Of a stretch of 34,145 bases of DNA, positions 29,838-34,145 are shown piece after piece (position 1 is the first letter of the stretch; each line of letters opens with the position of its first letter). The stretch is from an uncultured Gammaproteobacteria bacterium (lineage in GTDB: Bacteria; Pseudomonadota; Gammaproteobacteria; CAMYKB01), in contig CAMYKB010000004.1 in the NCBI GenBank assembly GCA_947258875.1, forward strand, positions 4,179 through 38,323, in the 5' to 3' direction. The position numbers and the translations under genes were made by a program. Under the pieces are notes generated by a model, which saw only the letters and a program-made list of their open reading frames with translations, was not told where the DNA came from and made no database searches.

Positions 29838-30404
29838 GTGAATACTACATATTTTCGTCATATTCCCAACGTAATTACTGTTGTGCGCTTGTTGCTAGTG
29901 CCATTGCTGGTCAACTTGATGTTGCAGCAACGTTACACCGGGGCGTTGTTGTTGATGGTGCTGATGGGTGTTTCAGATGCGGTGGATGGTTTTTTGGCCA
30001 AACACTATAACTGGCGCAGTGTGTTGGGCGCTTATTTGGACCCGCTGGCAGATAAGACCATGCTGATTGCCACATATATCACCCTGAGTTGGCAGGCCTT
30101 ATTGCCCTTGTGGCTGGTGGTTGCGGTGGTACTGCGGGATGCGGTGATACTGCTTGGCGCGTTTGTCTATCATATGTTGACGAACAAGCTTGAGATGGAG
30201 CCCAGTATTGCCAGTAAGGTTAATACATTTTTTCAGATTGTGCTGGTGTTGGCTGTAATACTCGGGCAGTTGACGGCTATACCTGGGTGGTTGTTGGCAG
30301 CACTTATTGGCCTCACATTGCTGGCTACGCTGTACAGTGGCATTGGTTATGTCATCGAATGGGCGAAACGTGCCCACAAGGAGCTTAATGTTGAGTCTCA
30401 CTGA
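29838..30404 (+). CDS. CDP-alcohol phosphatidyltransferase (PgsA-like)
   Basis: This 188-residue integral membrane enzyme has five or six hydrophobic segments. The active-site motif is complete: D47-x2-D50-G51-x2-A54-K55-x8-G64-x3-D68-x3-D72, with Lys replacing the usual Arg, a variant I recall from PgsA2-type proteins. It is probably a phosphatidylglycerophosphate synthase, but whether it is the main one or a paralogue cannot be told. The start is GTG; an ATG at 29819 runs into a stop. The last 17 bases overlap the start of perM. Confidence 0.85.
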   Translation: MNTTYFRHIPNVITVVRLLLVPLLVNLMLQQRYTGALLLMVLMGVSDAVDGFLAKHYNWRSVLGAYLDPLADKTMLIATYITLSWQALLPLWLVVAVVLRDAVILLGAFVYHMLTNKLEMEPSIASKVNTFFQIVLVLAVILGQLTAIPGWLLAALIGLTLLATLYSGIGYVIEWAKRAHKELNVESH

Positions 30405-31458
30405 TTCGCAAAAATGGTTCATCCTGGTGTTGTTGGTGGTGGGCAGTATCTTGATTTATCTGCTGTCGCCGATGCTTACACCGTTTCTGATCGCGGGCCT
30501 GCTCGGCTATCTGGGTGACCCGCTAGTAGACCGTTTGCAAACCTGGAAGTTATCCAGGACCATTGCTGTGCTACTGGTATTTATCAGTATGTTTCTTATG
30601 ATTTCCCTGATCGTTGTGCTGCTGGTACCGGTGATTGAGTCTCAGTTCGTAAAACTGATCCATGCTCTGCCGGGTTATGTGGGCTGGCTCAACGAGACCT
30701 TGCTGCCCTGGCTGCAGGCGCGTTTTGGTATCGAAGGACCATTGCTCAGCCAACAGGAATTGCAGAATATTCTGGGTGAGCATTGGCAGAAGGCTGGCAG
30801 TGTTGCGGCCTATGCGCTCAATACACTATCAAAGTCCGGCTTATTGCTGCTGGGATGGTTGGCTAATCTGGTATTGATTCCGGTTGTGACCTTTTACATG
30901 TTACGTGATTGGGATCATTTCGTTGCCTATATCGATGACTTGTTGCCGCGTAACCTGCAGTCTAATGTGGCCAGCTTTGCCAGTGAAGTGGATGATGTCC
31001 TCAGCGCATTCCTGCGGGGGCAGTTGATGGTGATGCTGGGGCTGGCAGCGATATATGCATCAGGTCTGTGGATCGCGGGTGTAGAGTTTGCCCTGCTTAT
31101 TGGGCTGATTGCCGGCCTTGTGAGTTTCGTCCCATACCTGGGATTCATTGTCGGGATTGTTGTAGCCGCTGCCGCAGTGATGTTTCAATCCCAGGACTGG
31201 ATACAACTAATCTACGTGGTTGCGGTATTTGGCGTAGGGCAGCTGATTGAAGGTACGCTGCTGACGCCCTGGCTAGTGGGTGACCGCATCGGCTTGCACC
31301 CGGTGGCCGTTATCTTCGCAGTGCTGGCGGGTGGCCAGTTATTTGGTTTCTTCGGCGTATTGCTGGCCTTGCCAGTGGCCGCGGTACTGTCAGTCATCGT
31401 ACGTCATATGCATCGCAGCTACGTCGCAAGCACCCTGTATCAGACCGACATTGTCTGA
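30388..31458 (+). CDS. perM: AI-2E/PerM family membrane permease
   Basis: This 356-residue membrane protein has about eight hydrophobic segments, with WFILVLLVVGSILIYLLSPM first and a characteristic GLVSFVPYLGFIVGIVVAAA followed by LTPWLVGDRIGLHPVAVIFA. Its length equals E. coli PerM (353). The substrate is unknown; family members have been linked to AI-2 export and Na/H antiport. I chose ATG 30388, with AAGGAG at 30378-30383, over a longer frame from 30307. It overlaps the pgsA-like gene by 17 bases, and hda begins 2 bases after its stop. perM next to hda and purMN is a conserved arrangement. Confidence 0.9.
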   Translation: MLSLTDSQKWFILVLLVVGSILIYLLSPMLTPFLIAGLLGYLGDPLVDRLQTWKLSRTIAVLLVFISMFLMISLIVVLLVPVIESQFVKLIHALPGYVGWLNETLLPWLQARFGIEGPLLSQQELQNILGEHWQKAGSVAAYALNTLSKSGLLLLGWLANLVLIPVVTFYMLRDWDHFVAYIDDLLPRNLQSNVASFASEVDDVLSAFLRGQLMVMLGLAAIYASGLWIAGVEFALLIGLIAGLVSFVPYLGFIVGIVVAAAAVMFQSQDWIQLIYVVAVFGVGQLIEGTLLTPWLVGDRIGLHPVAVIFAVLAGGQLFGFFGVLLALPVAAVLSVIVRHMHRSYVASTLYQTDIV

Positions 31459-31460
31459 GA

Positions 31461-32162
31461 ATGAATAAACCAGCCGAGCAACTTGCGCTAAATGTGCGCT
31501 TGCGTGAAAGTGCCACTTTCGGTAGCTATCATGCTGTTGGTAACCAGGCAGCGCTTGCCAGTATCCAGGCGCTGGTTGCGGGTGACAGCGAAGAACAGAT
31601 TTATCTTTGGGGTGGGACAGGTACCGGGAAAAGTCACCTGTTGCAGGCCGCTTGTAATGCACAGGCTACGCAATTCCAACCAGGAGCATATATTCCACTC
31701 GACCATTTCCCAGCTTCCGGAGCGCAGCTTCTGGAAGGGATGGAACAGCTACCATTGATATGCCTTGACAACGTTGATGTCATAGCCGGTCAGCCTGAGT
31801 GGGAGCGCGGTCTGTTTAACCTGATCAATGCTACGCGCCAGGCGGGTCATCATCTCCTGATGGCTTCACGTCAGAACCCCTCGGCACTTGATATCCATCT
31901 GCCCGACCTGGCGTCACGCCTGCTGTGGGGGCCAGTGTTTCATCTACGATCACTTGATGATGCGGGTAAGTTGTCTGCGTTGCAGATGGATGCTTCACAA
32001 CGGGGGTTCGAATTATCAGAAGATGTGGCGCGCTTCCTTATGCATCACTGTGCGCGGGATATGCGGAGCCTGCAAGCTTTACTGGAACGTCTTGATTTAG
32101 CGTCGTTACAGGCGCAGCGGCGTATTACTATCCCGTTTATCAAAAGCGTACTCAATTTGTAG
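31461..32162 (+). CDS. hda: DnaA regulatory inactivator Hda
   Basis: This 233-residue AAA+ protein, DnaA-like but without DNA-binding domain IV, stimulates DnaA-ATP hydrolysis when bound to the sliding clamp. A clamp-binding motif QLALNV (7-12; E. coli QLSLPL) is at the N-terminus, with Walker A GGTGTGKS (51-58) and Walker B in PLICLDNVD. The C-terminal FLMHHCARDMRSLQALLERLD contains the sensor-2 arginine. It is translationally linked to perM. holA in this window is another clamp-related gene but is distant. Confidence 0.94.
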   Translation: MNKPAEQLALNVRLRESATFGSYHAVGNQAALASIQALVAGDSEEQIYLWGGTGTGKSHLLQAACNAQATQFQPGAYIPLDHFPASGAQLLEGMEQLPLICLDNVDVIAGQPEWERGLFNLINATRQAGHHLLMASRQNPSALDIHLPDLASRLLWGPVFHLRSLDDAGKLSALQMDASQRGFELSEDVARFLMHHCARDMRSLQALLERLDLASLQAQRRITIPFIKSVLNL

Positions 32163-32246
32163 AAACGCGTTGTAAACGCCATTTACTTAAGGAGCGCCTG
32201 ATTAATTCATACCGGCAAACCTGAGCCCAAAAGTAATGAGACGCCT

Positions 32247-32612
32247 TTACGCTGAATCAATGCTGCGCAATTTTTCCTGACGGCCTTTTGCGCGTGCATA
32301 TAATACACAGCCGATGAATAGTGACACACTGGCAACAATCTCCAGTATTCCGTAAATGCGGGTATCCGCGTTAGCGGCATTGGCCACCCCCAGCGAAAAA
32401 TACAGCAAGGCGAGAAACGCCGTCCATGCATGGGTATAGGCCCGGCCGTGGAGTAATCCACGTAGCGGGAATAATAGCGGAGCCAGCATAATAATCAGTA
32501 CCAGCGCTCGGGGCAGTTGTGCTGGCGGCTGCACCCAGGCATTCCAGACTAGTATCAGCGCCAGCAATCCAAAATATCCCAGCAGACTGAGGTTGCGAGC
32601 AAACACAATCAT
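32247..32612 (-). CDS. DUF2069 small membrane protein
   Basis: This 121-residue protein is mostly four hydrophobic helices (about 7-25, 33-50, 60-80 and 85-103) with a basic C-terminal tail (RAKGRQEKLR). It matches DUF2069, of unknown function. It begins 9 bases after the wrbA stop and is the last gene of the arsC-like/wrbA/DUF2069 run, a grouping common near hda. It ends convergently with hda. Confidence 0.83.
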   Translation of the reverse strand: MIVFARNLSLLGYFGLLALILVWNAWVQPPAQLPRALVLIIMLAPLLFPLRGLLHGRAYTHAWTAFLALLYFSLGVANAANADTRIYGILEIVASVSLFIGCVLYARAKGRQEKLRSIDSA

Positions 32613-32621
32613 GTCGTTTAT

Positions 32622-33589
<968 letters not shown>

Positions 33590-33706
33590 TCCTTCTCCTT
33601 ACCGGTTTTGCAGCTTGACGCTTTACGGATCCGGTGATAATTTTGCTTTGAAATCACAGGGTTACTGCATTGATTAGTGTGCGTATTAACGACAAGTGTT
33701 GCAATT

Positions 33707-34006
33707 ATGACATGTTTTTGTATTGACGGATTAAAGCGTAGCGCTGTCGCTGTCTTGTTGACGGTGTTGCTATGTGGTTGCGTTACAGCACCCGTACAGG
33801 AAATGAGCGATGCCCGTCAGGCATTGCAGGCGGCGCAAGCGGCACATGCTGCGGTCATCGCCAGTGAGGTTTACGCAGCGGCACAACAGCAGTTGCAACA
33901 CGCTCAAGCGGCCATCGATAAAGGTGATTATCGTGTGGCGGAGCGTCATGCAAAACAGGCAAGGGCGTTGGCTATCGAGGCACGTCAGCAGGCGTTATCC
34001 AAATGA
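33707..34006 (+). CDS. small DUF4398-type lipoprotein
   Basis: This 99-residue protein has a lipoprotein signal peptide (KRSAVAVLLTVLLCGC, lipobox LCGC, Cys25) followed by an alanine- and glutamine-rich helical region matching DUF4398 (SDARQALQAAQAAHAAVIAS, YAAAQQQLQHAQAAIDKGDY). Proteins of this family are usually coupled to OmpA-like peptidoglycan-binding proteins; none is visible here before the window ends. I prefer ATG 33707 to the in-frame GTG 33677 because it gives a normal-length signal peptide. A possible promoter TTGACG with GATAAT (33615-33641) lies upstream with a short 15-base spacer. Confidence 0.78.
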   Translation: MTCFCIDGLKRSAVAVLLTVLLCGCVTAPVQEMSDARQALQAAQAAHAAVIASEVYAAAQQQLQHAQAAIDKGDYRVAERHAKQARALAIEARQQALSK

Positions 34007-34067
34007 TACCCGCTTGTGATCCATGGCTGGTATGACATTGCACGTGCAAGCGCAGCTAGACCTATAG

Positions 34068-34145
34068 ATGATGCAGCCGGCGCAGTCTCAGTGTGTGCGG
34101 TGTTATGTTGCTGGCCAGGTGCAGGGTGTATTTTTCCGTGCATCG
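34068..34145 (+). CDS. acyP: acylphosphatase, N-terminal part (runs off window)
   Basis: Reading from ATG 34068 (or the adjacent 34071) the frame is open to the last base and encodes 26 residues ending CYVAGQVQGVFFRAS. This is the acylphosphatase signature (GxVQGVxFR) containing the catalytic Arg. The fragment is too short to appear as a long open frame, but the motif is specific. Acylphosphatases hydrolyse acyl phosphates and average about 90 residues, so roughly two thirds of the gene lies beyond the right edge. Confidence 0.85.
   Translation, partial: MMQPAQSQCVRCYVAGQVQGVFFRAS

Overview
This window looks like a chromosomal core region of a free-living gammaproteobacterium of moderate GC content. 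The evidence is gene order. It contains corC-lnt; ybeL/leuS/lptE...holA-proA-nadD-rsfS-rlmH; maf-rng-yhdP-nit-tldD/pmbA; purM-purN-DUF3108 divergent from a pgsA-like gene-perM-hda; and an arsC(yfgD)-wrbA-DUF2069 group. These neighbourhoods are typical of gammaproteobacteria outside the enterics. I cannot name the genus from sequence alone. I see no rRNA, tRNA, CRISPR array, transposase, integrase or phage gene.

Layout. 1-133 is a 19-bp tandem repeat cut by the window edge. 247-4185 (+) carries corC, lnt (lipoprotein acylation) and a two-domain manC-type GDP-mannose enzyme. 4186-4396 is a convergent junction holding three different interspersed-repeat motifs. 4397-6187 (-) carries a Wzz-like chain-length/polysaccharide co-polymerase followed by a YbeL-type zinc-ribbon protein. 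6417-9430 (+) is leuS-lptE. 9457-12895 (-) is a two-gene block (a GarR/GlxR-type reductase and a DUF1631 protein) that separates lptE from holA, with a long perfect hairpin between the two genes. 13114-16967 (+) is holA-proA-nadD-rsfS-rlmH; nadD is frameshifted as written. 17020-27128 (+) is maf-rng-yhdP-nitrilase-tldD-pmbA. 27139-29639 (-) is purM-purN-DUF3108. 29838-32162 (+) is a pgsA-like gene, perM and hda. 32247-33589 (-) is arsC-like, wrbA and DUF2069. The right end has a small DUF4398 lipoprotein and the first 26 codons of an acylphosphatase.

Functionally the region mixes envelope biogenesis (lnt, lptE, yhdP, manC, Wzz-like, PgsA-like), translation and ribosome maturation (leuS, rsfS, rlmH, rng), replication (holA, hda), and proline, NAD and purine synthesis. 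I found no convincing undescribed multi-gene system. The points most worth checking are the broken nadD, the gene block and DNA structures between lptE and holA, the stacked interspersed repeats, and the tandem array at the left edge.
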